A DNA stretch of 48,054 nucleotides from F0422 sp003992255 (GTDB taxonomy: Bacteria; Bacillota; Negativicutes; Veillonellales; Veillonellaceae): assembly GCF_003992255.1 (NCBI RefSeq), contig NZ_RQVA01000015.1:1-48054 (forward strand). The letters run 5' to 3'. The notes below the pieces were generated by a model. That model did no database searches, was not told the DNA's origin, and saw only the letters and a program-made list of their open reading frames with translations. The translations under genes and the position numbers were made by a program. Of this stretch, positions 30,747-39,075 are shown in pieces. Each line of letters begins with the position of its first letter. Position 1 is the first letter of the stretch.

Positions 30747-31859
30747 CTAGTTTCTTTCCAATACATCAATAAATGCTTTCATATTATCTATTAAATTAGG
30801 TCCACGGCGGAACATATCTCCTCCTACGAGGAACATCGTATCCTTTCCATATAGATCGATTAATTCTGGTAACCGTGCTTCTGTCACTCCACCGCCTGGT
30901 GACGGACAAGACGGCAGTATATTTCCTAAAGGTCGTCGATTCACTTCACAAATATGACGGCACACATCTGGTTCAAAGGTAAATCGTCCCCCATAGGATA
31001 CGAAAATATTCATATCACCGCCGAATACTCGTGGCAATAGTCCCATCCACAATGTTGGTGAAATACCAGACGTCCCTGGCAATACGAAGCCCCCCATCAT
31101 AGCAGGATGAACAATTAATGGCAAATTCAAAGAATCCTCGGTAGCCAATCGATGCAGCCATCCAAAGCCAATCAATGCAGGTGCCACCATCAGTGCTGTA
31201 GCGCCTGCTTCCTTTGCATAGTGCGCTCGCTCTAGTACATCAGTGCCATCCCCTGATACATTAGCTGCATACAGTGTATGATGCCCACTCTTGGCGTTTG
31301 CTTCTTGCACTGCATGGGCACAACGGGATACACGATCTTTAAAGGGGGAAAAGGGTTGATTCGTCAATCCATGGTCATCTTTAATGACATCAGCTCCCCC
31401 CATCGTATAGGCATAGCACATACGAGCTAACTCCTCATTCGGCGTTCCCATCGGCTTCACCACGGCTTGAATCATAGGGCGATGTGGTGTATGACATAAT
31501 TGTCTAAGTCCGGACATACCGAATTTGGGACCCTTAAACACATCTAACAAACTAGGACTGAACTCAATATCTACGACCCAAATATGCGGTTGCAACGAAG
31601 AGTTACCAAAGACTACATTTAAAAACTGTGTCGCTTCAAACCCTGATGTGTCCACTGGATAGGCAATTTTCGCCAAAAAACAATCTTCTTTTTCTATTAA
31701 CGAAAGTAATTGTCCCACCATATGACGGCGAGGGTCACTTTCACCTAACAATTCGTAAGGAAATTCAATCGTTTGTTCCACCTGTATGGACCAAGCCACT
31801 TGCTTTGCCTCTTCATAGGTAGGCACATACAACGCATAGGTCACAGAAAACGTTTCCAT
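30747..31859 (-). CDS. RuBisCO-like protein (form IV)
   Basis: Homologous to the RuBisCO large subunit but not a carboxylase. The 370-residue protein has the N-terminal alpha/beta domain and the TIM-barrel with recognisable sites: VVKPMG (Lys135; the position of RuBisCO Lys177 is Met137), GGADVIKDDHG (Lys160 as carbamylation Lys, Asp162; the Glu204 position is His163), HPAMMGG (251-257) in place of the loop with His294, no loop-6 Lys, and phosphate-binding glycines SPGGGV and VGGDM. Such proteins act as enolases or isomerases in methionine salvage, or in sugar-acid routes. ATG 31859 has AAAGGAG upstream; the open frame to 32066 is untranslated leader. Followed by the YycJ-type gene after 7 nt; an aminotransferase is divergent. 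Subclass is uncertain. Confidence 0.9.
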   Translation of the reverse strand: METFSVTYALYVPTYEEAKQVAWSIQVEQTIEFPYELLGESDPRRHMVGQLLSLIEKEDCFLAKIAYPVDTSGFEATQFLNVVFGNSSLQPHIWVVDIEFSPSLLDVFKGPKFGMSGLRQLCHTPHRPMIQAVVKPMGTPNEELARMCYAYTMGGADVIKDDHGLTNQPFSPFKDRVSRCAHAVQEANAKSGHHTLYAANVSGDGTDVLERAHYAKEAGATALMVAPALIGFGWLHRLATEDSLNLPLIVHPAMMGGFVLPGTSGISPTLWMGLLPRVFGGDMNIFVSYGGRFTFEPDVCRHICEVNRRPLGNILPSCPSPGGGVTEARLPELIDLYGKDTMFLVGGDMFRRGPNLIDNMKAFIDVLERN

Positions 31860-32241
31860 CAGTAACTCCTTTCCCTTCATTATAGCTGAATATATTATAT
31901 TTTGTGATTGCTTATATAAAAGTTTGTCACAATCGATTATATTGCGACAAGCCTTGAAAAATCTAATATGAAGTTTCTCTACTCTTATAGTATGACATAA
32001 GTTCTTATGAAATGCTATGCCATACCTACAATTATACACTATATGCAATAAAAAAGAACCTCTCATTGACTAGGTTCTTTTCTTATAATATGGTACACTG
32101 TTACTATTATTAACACTATCATTCTATTAGGTGTTGTTACCATCTGTATGCACACTTCTGAGTGGCTATCCATATCAGTTGACACAACATCCTGACATTT
32201 GACATAGAGACACATGCATCATGTATCAGAAAGGATTATCT
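31860..32241. other. Divergent intergenic region, RuBisCO-like gene / aminotransferase
   Basis: Contains several minus-strand TATAAT boxes before the RuBisCO-like gene (one near 32033, others near 31890-31910), a bidirectional hairpin at 32052-32081, and for the plus gene two TTGACA-like boxes near 32179 and 32198. An inverted repeat TTGTGA...TCACAA spans about 31902-31931 but is spaced too widely for a standard CRP/FNR site. No small gene with a ribosome site was found. Confidence 0.5.
32052..32081. terminator. Bidirectional hairpin in a divergent intergenic region
   Basis: Perfect 10-bp stem AAAAGAACCT/AGGTTCTTTT, 10-nt loop, T-runs on both strands. No gene ends here on either strand, so it may insulate or attenuate one of the divergent transcripts, or end an unrecognised short RNA. 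Confidence 0.7.
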
Positions 32242-33408
32242 ATGAACTGGAATACTTATCTTTCAAATATGACACAAACACTTCCCCCTTCAGGGATTCG
32301 TAAATTTTGGGAAAAAGCAATGGCTATGGACGATGTGATTTCTCTTTGCGTAGGCGAGCCAGATTACATTCCCCCTCAACCTGTTCTAGATGCACTAATA
32401 GCCAGCGTACAGCGAGGAGAAACAAACTACTCCCCTAATGCAGGTATCCTACCATTACGAGAGGCTATCAGTGATTGGTATAACCGTCGTTACCACGTAT
32501 CCTATGGTACCGATGAAATTATACTCACCATCGGCGCTAGTGAAGCCATCGACTTATCCCTTAGGGCCTTGATCAACGAAGGAGATGAAGTCTTAATCCC
32601 GAATCCATCCTATGTAGCACACCAAGCAGAAGTCCACATGTGCGGTGGCAAAGCAGTACCTGTACCGACACATTTAGAAGATGGTTTTAAACTTCGTGTA
32701 GAAGAATTAGAGAAACTAGTGACACACAAAACGAAAGCAATATTAATGTGCTACCCAAGCAATCCTACGGGTGCCATCATGACCTATGAAGATCTATTGC
32801 CTATCGCAGAATTTGCCAAAGCCCATGACCTGATCATCATCTCTGATGAAATTTATTCGGAACTCACTTACCACAAAGACCATATATCTATGGCATCCTT
32901 GCCAGGCATGAAAGAACGCACTATCATCTTAAACGGTTTCTCCAAGTCCTATGCCATGACAGGTCTTCGCATTGGGTTCCTCTGCGCTCCGGCTCCATTC
33001 ATTACAGCTTGCATTAAACTACATCAATACAGCATCGTCGCACCTGCTACACCAGTGCAACAGGCTGCCATCGTAGCGCTCAATGAATGTGATGACTCTG
33101 TTGTAGCCATGCGCCAAGACTATTTAGAACGTCGCGACATGATTGTCAAAGGATTCCAAGACATGGGCTTACCTATCGCCGTTCCAGAAGGTGCTTTCTA
33201 TGTGTTCCCCGACATTTCTCAAACTGGTCTCTCTGATGAAAGCTTCTGCGAACAATTACTAGAGCAACAACATGTGGCCGTTGTACCGGGCTCTGCTTTC
33301 GGCACTTGCGGTGCTAACCGCATCCGTTGCTCCTATGCATCTTCTAAAGAAACCATCCAAGAGGCATTACAGAGAATCAAGATTTTCTTAACCGATTTAC
33401 AAAAATAA
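32242..33408 (+). CDS. Class I/II pyridoxal-phosphate aminotransferase
   Basis: Fold type I aminotransferase of 388 residues. The PLP lysine is Lys235 in NGFSKSYAMTGLRIG; Asp202 and Tyr205 (SDEIYSE) and Asn174 (YPSNPTGA) are the other cofactor residues; the C-terminal Arg that binds the substrate carboxylate is in NRIRCSYA. It groups by appearance with aspartate/PatA-like enzymes. ATG 32242 has AAAGGA seven nt upstream; the open frame begins 21 nt earlier. Single gene on plus, divergent from the RuBisCO-like gene. A methionine-salvage role would be consistent with that neighbour but is only an inference. Confidence 0.87.
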   Translation: MNWNTYLSNMTQTLPPSGIRKFWEKAMAMDDVISLCVGEPDYIPPQPVLDALIASVQRGETNYSPNAGILPLREAISDWYNRRYHVSYGTDEIILTIGASEAIDLSLRALINEGDEVLIPNPSYVAHQAEVHMCGGKAVPVPTHLEDGFKLRVEELEKLVTHKTKAILMCYPSNPTGAIMTYEDLLPIAEFAKAHDLIIISDEIYSELTYHKDHISMASLPGMKERTIILNGFSKSYAMTGLRIGFLCAPAPFITACIKLHQYSIVAPATPVQQAAIVALNECDDSVVAMRQDYLERRDMIVKGFQDMGLPIAVPEGAFYVFPDISQTGLSDESFCEQLLEQQHVAVVPGSAFGTCGANRIRCSYASSKETIQEALQRIKIFLTDLQK

Positions 33409-33520
33409 CATACTATATAAGCTACTAATATAACTCCTATACTGTTTATCATATTGCCAATATACAACTCAGTTACCTCTAGTTTTGTATGAATCGGCTT
33501 ATACGCAAATATACAAATAT

Positions 33521-33570
33521 AAAAGGGTTGTACCAACACTGCCTCTACGGCAGTTCGGTACAACCCTTTT
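33521..33570. terminator. Terminator shared by the atp operon and the aminotransferase gene
   Basis: Perfect 14-bp outer stem (33521-33534 with 33557-33570) and a 6-bp inner stem ACTGCC/GGCAGT, with A/T-rich flanks on both sides; 17 nt past the atpC stop on minus. Confidence 0.92.
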
Positions 33571-33587
33571 AATATATCTCCAATATT

Positions 33588-33848
33588 CTATTCTATACGT
33601 TCACAGGATGTGGTCGTAATATACACAGAATTATGTTCTACTTCTAGGAATCCCCCTGGAAGCACAAACTCTTCACTGGTACCATTGTGATTAATGCGAA
33701 TGGTTCCAGAAGCTAAAGCACTCACTAGCGGTGCATGGTGCGGCAGGATACCAAACTCTCCATCAAGAGCACGGCCCACTACCATCGTCGCTTCTCCAGA
33801 AAAAGCAGTCGTATCAGGAGTAATAATTGTTACATGCATGGTACTCAT
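33588..33848 (-). CDS. atpC: ATP synthase epsilon subunit, N-terminal domain only
   Basis: Central-stalk subunit linking the rotor ring to gamma. The 86 residues cover only the beta-sandwich domain, with GEFGILPHHAPLVSAL and LPGGFLEVEHNSVYITT. The usual C-terminal two-helix domain (about 45-50 further residues), which can extend into F1 to block ATP hydrolysis, is absent. The stop is followed within 20 nt by the operon terminator, and I see no remnant of the missing domain in any frame, so this is a real short form and not a frameshift. Ribosome site AAGGAG; 3 nt after atpD. Short epsilons are known in some anaerobes. Confidence 0.93.
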   Translation of the reverse strand: MSTMHVTIITPDTTAFSGEATMVVGRALDGEFGILPHHAPLVSALASGTIRINHNGTSEEFVLPGGFLEVEHNSVYITTTSCERIE

Positions 33849-33851
33849 AGA

Positions 33852-35273
33852 TTATTCTCCTTTCCCTAACATGTCCCTTCCTTTAGCAACAGCTTCATCG
33901 ATAGTTCCCACCATGTAGAAAGCACTTTCCGGTAAATCATCATGTTTACCTTCTAGAATTTCACGGAAACCACGCAATGTTTCTTGCAATGGTACATATT
34001 TACCAGGACTGCCTGTAAATACTTCAGCTACGAAGAATGGTTGACTCAAGAAACGTTGAATCTTACGAGCACGAGCTACAGTTAATTTATCCGCTTCAGA
34101 CAATTCTTCCATACCTAAGATAGCAATGATATCTTGTAAATCTTTGTATTTTTGAAGCACTTCTTGTACGCCACGAGCTACGGAATAATGTTCTTCCCCT
34201 AATACTAATGGGTCCAAGATACGGCTAGTAGAATCCAATGGATCTACAGCTGGGTAAATACCAAGTTCTGCAATGGAACGAGACAATACTGTAGTAGCAT
34301 CCAAGTGAGCAAATGTCGCCGCTGGTGCTGGGTCAGTCAAGTCATCGGCTGGTACATAGACGGCTTGTACAGACGTAATGGAACCTTCTTTTGTAGATGT
34401 AATACGTTCTTGTAACGCCCCTACGTCATTCGCTAAAGTCGGTTGGTAACCAACGGCAGATGGCATACGACCTAACAAGGCAGATACTTCGGAACCAGCT
34501 TGGATGAAACGGAAAATATTATCTACGAATAGCAACACGTCTTGTTGCTGCACATCACGGAAATATTCCGCCATTGTCAAACCTGTTAAAGCTACGCGCA
34601 TACGTGCTCCAGGCGGCTCATTCATCTGTCCATACACAAGCGCTGTTTTAGACAATACTCCAGACTCTTTCATTTCATTCCAAAGGTCATTACCTTCACG
34701 GGTACGTTCACCAACACCTGCGAATACGGAGTAACCGCCATGTTCTGTAGCAATGTTATGAATCAATTCCATGATCAAAACGGTTTTGCCTACACCGGCA
34801 CCACCAAATAGACCAATTTTACCACCTTTTACGTATGGTGCAATTAAGTCTACAACTTTAATACCAGTTTCTAAAATATTAGTTTCTGGTGCTAATTCAT
34901 CAAATTTAGGAGCTGGACGGTGAATTGGCCAATGTTCTGTGGCTTTCACCTCTGCTGGATCATGGTCTACTGTTTCACCAAGGACGTTAAAAATACGACC
35001 TAATACACCATCGCCAACAGGAACGGAAATAGCAGCACCCGTGTCCACAGCTTCCATGCCACGAGTTAAGCCATCTGTAGAACTCATGGCTACGCAACGA
35101 ACAGTATCATCACCTAAATGTTGCATGACTTCTACAACAATCTTTGATGCTTCTTGGTCGTCGCTTTTGTTTATACTAATTGCATTGTAAATAGCAGGCA
35201 ATTCACCTTTGGGAAAGACAACGTCTACCACCGGTCCAATAACCTGAACTACTTTACCTGTATTTGTACTCAT
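33852..35273 (-). CDS. atpD: ATP synthase beta subunit
   Basis: Catalytic F1 subunit. P-loop GGAGVGKT (157-164), the catalytic Glu in GERTREG, and the DELSEAD-region equivalent MEELSEADK. Length 473. AAAGGAG lies upstream at rather long spacing (about 11 nt). Between atpG (22 nt) and atpC (3 nt). Confidence 0.98.
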   Translation of the reverse strand: MSTNTGKVVQVIGPVVDVVFPKGELPAIYNAISINKSDDQEASKIVVEVMQHLGDDTVRCVAMSSTDGLTRGMEAVDTGAAISVPVGDGVLGRIFNVLGETVDHDPAEVKATEHWPIHRPAPKFDELAPETNILETGIKVVDLIAPYVKGGKIGLFGGAGVGKTVLIMELIHNIATEHGGYSVFAGVGERTREGNDLWNEMKESGVLSKTALVYGQMNEPPGARMRVALTGLTMAEYFRDVQQQDVLLFVDNIFRFIQAGSEVSALLGRMPSAVGYQPTLANDVGALQERITSTKEGSITSVQAVYVPADDLTDPAPAATFAHLDATTVLSRSIAELGIYPAVDPLDSTSRILDPLVLGEEHYSVARGVQEVLQKYKDLQDIIAILGMEELSEADKLTVARARKIQRFLSQPFFVAEVFTGSPGKYVPLQETLRGFREILEGKHDDLPESAFYMVGTIDEAVAKGRDMLGKGE

Positions 35274-35295
35274 ATACGAGATACTCCTTTATCTA

Positions 35296-36150
35296 TTATT
35301 GCAATGCATTTGCACCGCCTACGATCTCAGAAATTTCATTAGTAATACTTGCTTGACGCAACTTATTGTATTCTAAGTGCAAGGTACCAATCAGTTCACC
35401 TGCATTATCTGTTGCAGATGTCATGGCCGTCATACGAGCACCTAACTCACTAGCAGCACCATGTAGCAATGCCGTATACACAGTACTTTCCACATAGGCT
35501 GGCAATAGCTGTTCTAACACAGATGCTTGATCTGGGTAGAACAAGCTTTCACTCGGCTCTTCTGTATTTGATGCTAGTGAAAGAGGCAACAATCGCTCAT
35601 GAGTCACTTCTTGCAATAAGGAGTTCACAAACTTAGTGTATACCAATACCACTTCGTCCACCTCTCCAGACAAGAACATTGCTTGTGCCTGTTCTACAAT
35701 CTCTTGAGCATGGTGAAAGCCTGGCTTATCAGAAAAACCTTGCATATGAGACAAGATTGGATACTCATGGCCTGTGAAATATTCCGTTGGTTTTCGACCT
35801 ACCGTGAATAGACCATAGGATTCCGATGACTGATCTTGTACCAGAGTTTGTACATATTTAATGATATTACTAGTATACGCACCAGCTAGGCCTTTATCGG
35901 CACCTACCACTACATAGGCTACCTTATTGACAGGACGAACCTCCAATAATGGCATCCCCCCTAACTCTTGCAAGGAGGTGATACTCTGATCGAGCATATG
36001 ACGAAGGCGTTCTGTATAAGGTTCTGTACCTTTAGCTTTTTGTTGTGCACGACGTAGACGAGCAGACGCTACCATTTTCATAGCTTTTGTAATTTGTTGC
36101 GTATTAGTGACACTTTTTATACGCTTCCGTAAGTCTTGTGCACTACTCAT
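35296..36150 (-). CDS. atpG: ATP synthase gamma subunit
   Basis: Rotating central shaft of F1. The 284-residue protein has the N-terminal coiled-coil helix RKRIKSVTNTQQITKAMKMVASARLRRAQ and the C-terminal helix ending NKLRQASITNEISEIVGGANAL, both family signatures. The ribosome site GAGGAGG sits inside the end of atpA, 3 nt away, implying coupling. Confidence 0.97.
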   Translation of the reverse strand: MSSAQDLRKRIKSVTNTQQITKAMKMVASARLRRAQQKAKGTEPYTERLRHMLDQSITSLQELGGMPLLEVRPVNKVAYVVVGADKGLAGAYTSNIIKYVQTLVQDQSSESYGLFTVGRKPTEYFTGHEYPILSHMQGFSDKPGFHHAQEIVEQAQAMFLSGEVDEVVLVYTKFVNSLLQEVTHERLLPLSLASNTEEPSESLFYPDQASVLEQLLPAYVESTVYTALLHGAASELGARMTAMTSATDNAGELIGTLHLEYNKLRQASITNEISEIVGGANALQ

Positions 36151-36153
36151 AGA

Positions 36154-37689
36154 TTACGCCTCCTCTGGTAATAAATCGTGAGTAGCACCAAAGAGATCGA
36201 TACATTCTAAAATCGCTGTTTTCAATGTTTGTTCTGTATCTTCTTCTAATTTCTTAGTGTCTCTAATAGATGCTAATATATTGGCATAATTTCCATGTAC
36301 ATATTGTAATAAGGCATCTTGGAATGCTGTTACATCATGCACAGCCAAGCGTTTAAAGTAGCCATTGATACCTGCATATAAACATACCACTTGTTCTTCT
36401 ACTTTCAATGGAGAATATTGTGGTTGTTTCAACATTTCTGTTAAACGTTCACCACGATCCAATTGTGCCTTTGTAGATGCATCTAAATCGGAACCAAATT
36501 GCGCAAAGGCCGCTAATTCACGATATTGTGCCAATTCTAAACGCAATTTGCCGGCTACTTGCTTCATAGCCTTAATTTGTGCGCTACCACCTACACGAGA
36601 TACGGATAAACCTACATCAACTGCTGGACGCACGCCAGAGTAGAACATATCTGTACCCAAGAAAATTTGTCCATCTGTGATGGAGATTACGTTCGTTGGG
36701 ATGTATGCGGATACGTCACCTGCTTGTGTTTCAATGATTGGTAAGGCCGTAATAGAACCACCACCTAATTCATCCGATACTTTCGCAGAACGTTCCAATA
36801 AACGAGAATGTAAGTAGAACACGTCACCAGGATATGCTTCACGTCCTGGAGGGCGACGCAATAACAAACTCATAGCACGGTATGCAGCGGCTTGTTTCGT
36901 TAAATCATCATATACGCAAAGTACATGTTTACCTTGGTACATAAAATGCTCGCCCATAGCAACCCCAGAATATGGTGCTAAGTACTGCATAGGAGCCCCT
37001 TCAGAAGCACCCGCAGATACGACGATTGTGTATTCCATAGCTCCTGCTTCTTCTAATTTTTGCACTACACGAGCTACTGTAGATTCTTTTTGACCGATGG
37101 CTACGTAAATACAAATTACATCTTGCCCTTTTTGGTTCAAAATGGTATCGATAGCAATCGCTGTTTTACCAGTACCACGGTCACCGATGATCAACTCCCG
37201 TTGACCACGACCGATTGGCACCATCGCATCAATGGCTTTCAAACCAGTTTGCATTGGTTCAAATACAGATTTACGATCTGCAATCCCCGGTGCTGGATAT
37301 TCAACAGGTCGATGTGTTTCTGCCACGATTTCGCCTTTTCCATCAATTGGTTGGCCAAGGGCATTCACAACACGCCCAATCAAGCCTTGTCCTACAGGAA
37401 CCTGCATGATACGACCTGTACGGCGCACTTCATCGCCTTCTTTAATTAAGAAGTCATTACCTAATAGCACGGCCCCTACATTATCTTGTTCTAAGTTGAG
37501 CACCATACCATATACGCCATGAGGTAACTCTAATAATTCGCCAGCCATGGCTTTTTCAAGACCGTAGATATGCGCAATGCCATCCCCTACTTCGAGAACA
37601 GTCCCTACGTCATCTACGTTTAATTCCACATTATAGTCCTGAATCTGCTGTTTAATAATGGCAGTAATTTCTTCAGGCGTCATTTTCAT
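36154..37689 (-). CDS. atpA: ATP synthase alpha subunit
   Basis: Non-catalytic nucleotide-binding F1 subunit. P-loop GDRGTGKT (169-176), the signature PAVDVGLSVSRVGGSAQ with the Arg finger, and the C-terminal helical domain. Length 511. Two start codons are possible (ATG 37689 or 37683); both are 2-8 nt from the atpH stop. Between atpH and atpG. Confidence 0.98.
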   Translation of the reverse strand: MKMTPEEITAIIKQQIQDYNVELNVDDVGTVLEVGDGIAHIYGLEKAMAGELLELPHGVYGMVLNLEQDNVGAVLLGNDFLIKEGDEVRRTGRIMQVPVGQGLIGRVVNALGQPIDGKGEIVAETHRPVEYPAPGIADRKSVFEPMQTGLKAIDAMVPIGRGQRELIIGDRGTGKTAIAIDTILNQKGQDVICIYVAIGQKESTVARVVQKLEEAGAMEYTIVVSAGASEGAPMQYLAPYSGVAMGEHFMYQGKHVLCVYDDLTKQAAAYRAMSLLLRRPPGREAYPGDVFYLHSRLLERSAKVSDELGGGSITALPIIETQAGDVSAYIPTNVISITDGQIFLGTDMFYSGVRPAVDVGLSVSRVGGSAQIKAMKQVAGKLRLELAQYRELAAFAQFGSDLDASTKAQLDRGERLTEMLKQPQYSPLKVEEQVVCLYAGINGYFKRLAVHDVTAFQDALLQYVHGNYANILASIRDTKKLEEDTEQTLKTAILECIDLFGATHDLLPEEA

Positions 37690-37691
37690 AA

Positions 37692-38258
37692 TTAACCATT
37701 CACCCCAATCTTATTGGTACTTGCTATGAGCAATGATTTTTTCAACTCTTCTAATCGTCTAGTCATACTTCCATCAATCCGAGTATCCCCTACCTGGATA
37801 ATCATACCACCTAAGATAGATGCATCTACTCGCTCTTCAATAACGCAGTATTTACCAGTAATGGCTTTTAATTTGTCCAATACTTGTTGACGTGTTGCCT
37901 CTGAAAGCGGCTCTACTACGGTCACGATCGCTTCTAGAATACCTCGACTTTCACGAGATTTCTTAATATATGCGCGAGCCGTTTCCATAATATATGCACT
38001 ACGGAGACGTTCTACCATAACATAGAGAAAGTTCATAATGAGAGGATGTAATTCACTACTGAAGATTTGTTCTAAAATCTTCTTTTTACCACATACCTCT
38101 AACATAGGATTGATTAAGATTTGACGTAACTCTTCGTGAGTGGAAAATATATCTTGCACATAGGAAAGGTCTGTATCGAATTGATCTAACAAACCTGATT
38201 CTTGTCCTAATTCAAATATAGCAGAGCTATATGTATCTGCAATTTTTTCTACACTCAT
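37692..38258 (-). CDS. atpH: ATP synthase delta subunit
   Basis: Peripheral-stalk subunit joining b to the top of F1 alpha. The 188 residues show the N-terminal helical bundle ADTYSSAIFELGQESGLLDQF and the C-terminal signature VDASILGGMIIQVGDTRIDGSMTRRLEELKKSL. Four nt after atpF. Confidence 0.95.
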   Translation of the reverse strand: MSVEKIADTYSSAIFELGQESGLLDQFDTDLSYVQDIFSTHEELRQILINPMLEVCGKKKILEQIFSSELHPLIMNFLYVMVERLRSAYIMETARAYIKKSRESRGILEAIVTVVEPLSEATRQQVLDKLKAITGKYCVIEERVDASILGGMIIQVGDTRIDGSMTRRLEELKKSLLIASTNKIGVNG

Positions 38259-38262
38259 CGTA

Positions 38263-38757
38263 TCACGACCTTAACGTTGTACTATCAAGTTTTGCAATGG
38301 TATCCTCTACAAACGCTACATTATCAGCACTAGAGAAATCTTTTTTCACTAATTTTTCTGCTACTTGTACAGATAAGGTAATCACTTCTGCACGGATTTG
38401 TTGCATTGCTTTTTCACGTTCCCGTTCAATTTCTTGACGGGCCACTTCTTTTTCTTTGACTAATTGAGCTCGTAACTCTTTGATTTGTGCTTGTGACTCT
38501 GCTTCTGCTTGTTTTTGAGCAGCTTCCACAATCGCTTGTGCTTCTTTGCGAGCTAATTGCAATTGTGCTGCATAGTCAGCTTGTAATGTTTCTGCTTCTT
38601 CTTTTGCACGTTGCGCTTGTAACAAGTCATTTTCAATGCGTTGTTTCCGCTCTTCCATGATTTGTACTAAAGGCTTATAGGCAAACTTAGCTAAAATCAA
38701 CACCAGCACAAAAAAGTTTAAAATCTGAGCTATGAGTGTGCCGTTTACTTCTACCAA
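38263..38757 (-). CDS. atpF: ATP synthase b subunit
   Basis: Membrane-anchored peripheral stalk. One N-terminal helix (about 7-26) is followed by a long Glu/Gln/Ala/Lys-rich helix for dimerisation; 164 residues. The start codon is TTG (38757), with GGAGG eight nt upstream; the only ATG nearby is out of frame. Lies 28 nt after atpE. Confidence 0.95.
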   Translation of the reverse strand: MVEVNGTLIAQILNFFVLVLILAKFAYKPLVQIMEERKQRIENDLLQAQRAKEEAETLQADYAAQLQLARKEAQAIVEAAQKQAEAESQAQIKELRAQLVKEKEVARQEIEREREKAMQQIRAEVITLSVQVAEKLVKKDFSSADNVAFVEDTIAKLDSTTLRS

Positions 38758-38785
38758 CGGTCATACCTCCTCTTGGCTAATGTGA

Positions 38786-39058
38786 TTATTTAAGTAGATC
38801 TACCAATGGGTTTGCAAAGACTAATACAATAGCGATAACTGCTGCAATGATAGGAATAGATTCGATCAAACCAACAGAGATCAACATATTAGTTAATAAT
38901 TTACCAGATTGTTCTGGTTGACGAGTCATACCTTCTAATGCTTTTGAAGATACCATACCATCACTCAAACTAGCGCCAATCGCTGCCAAACCAATTGCTA
39001 AACCTGCCGCAATTACAGATGCTACTAATACGTACGCTTTTGCCATTAATAATTCCAT
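38786..39058 (-). CDS. atpE: ATP synthase c subunit, with carboxylates in both helices
   Basis: Rotor-ring proteolipid of 90 residues with two membrane helices joined by the polar loop RQPE (46-49). The ion-binding carboxylate is Glu66 in GLIESIP, followed by Ser67, as in sodium-binding rings. In helix 1 the position equal to Gln32 of the Ilyobacter tartaricus ring is Asp33 (ASLSDGMV), so each subunit has an acidic residue in both helices, recalling the two-carboxylate sodium rotor reported for Fusobacterium nucleatum. Residues matching Ilyobacter Val63 and Thr67 are Leu64 and Ile68. Ion specificity is undecided. ATG 39058 has AGGAGG at 8-nt spacing. Confidence 0.95.
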   Translation of the reverse strand: MELLMAKAYVLVASVIAAGLAIGLAAIGASLSDGMVSSKALEGMTRQPEQSGKLLTNMLISVGLIESIPIIAAVIAIVLVFANPLVDLLK

Positions 39059-39075
39059 AATAAAATCCTCCTAGA

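Noticed and set aside
30747..31859. Genuine RuBisCO large subunit
   Set aside because: Several essential residues are replaced (Met at the Lys177 position, His at the Glu204 position, no loop-6 Lys), and no phosphoribulokinase or small subunit is nearby.
31902..31931. CRP/FNR site upstream of the RuBisCO-like gene
   Set aside because: TTGTGA and TCACAA are present but about 18 nt apart, not the 6-nt spacing such sites need.
31860..32066. N-terminal extension of the RuBisCO-like protein
   Set aside because: The open frame continues upstream, but the extra 69 residues are not protein-like for the family, and AAAGGAG sits right before ATG 31859.
33333..33563. Small minus-strand gene between the aminotransferase and atpC
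   Set aside because: It overlaps the aminotransferase 3' end and the shared terminator hairpin and has no ribosome site.
33571..33590. Frameshift truncating atpC
   Set aside because: No frame after the stop resembles the epsilon C-terminal helices, and a terminator follows immediately.
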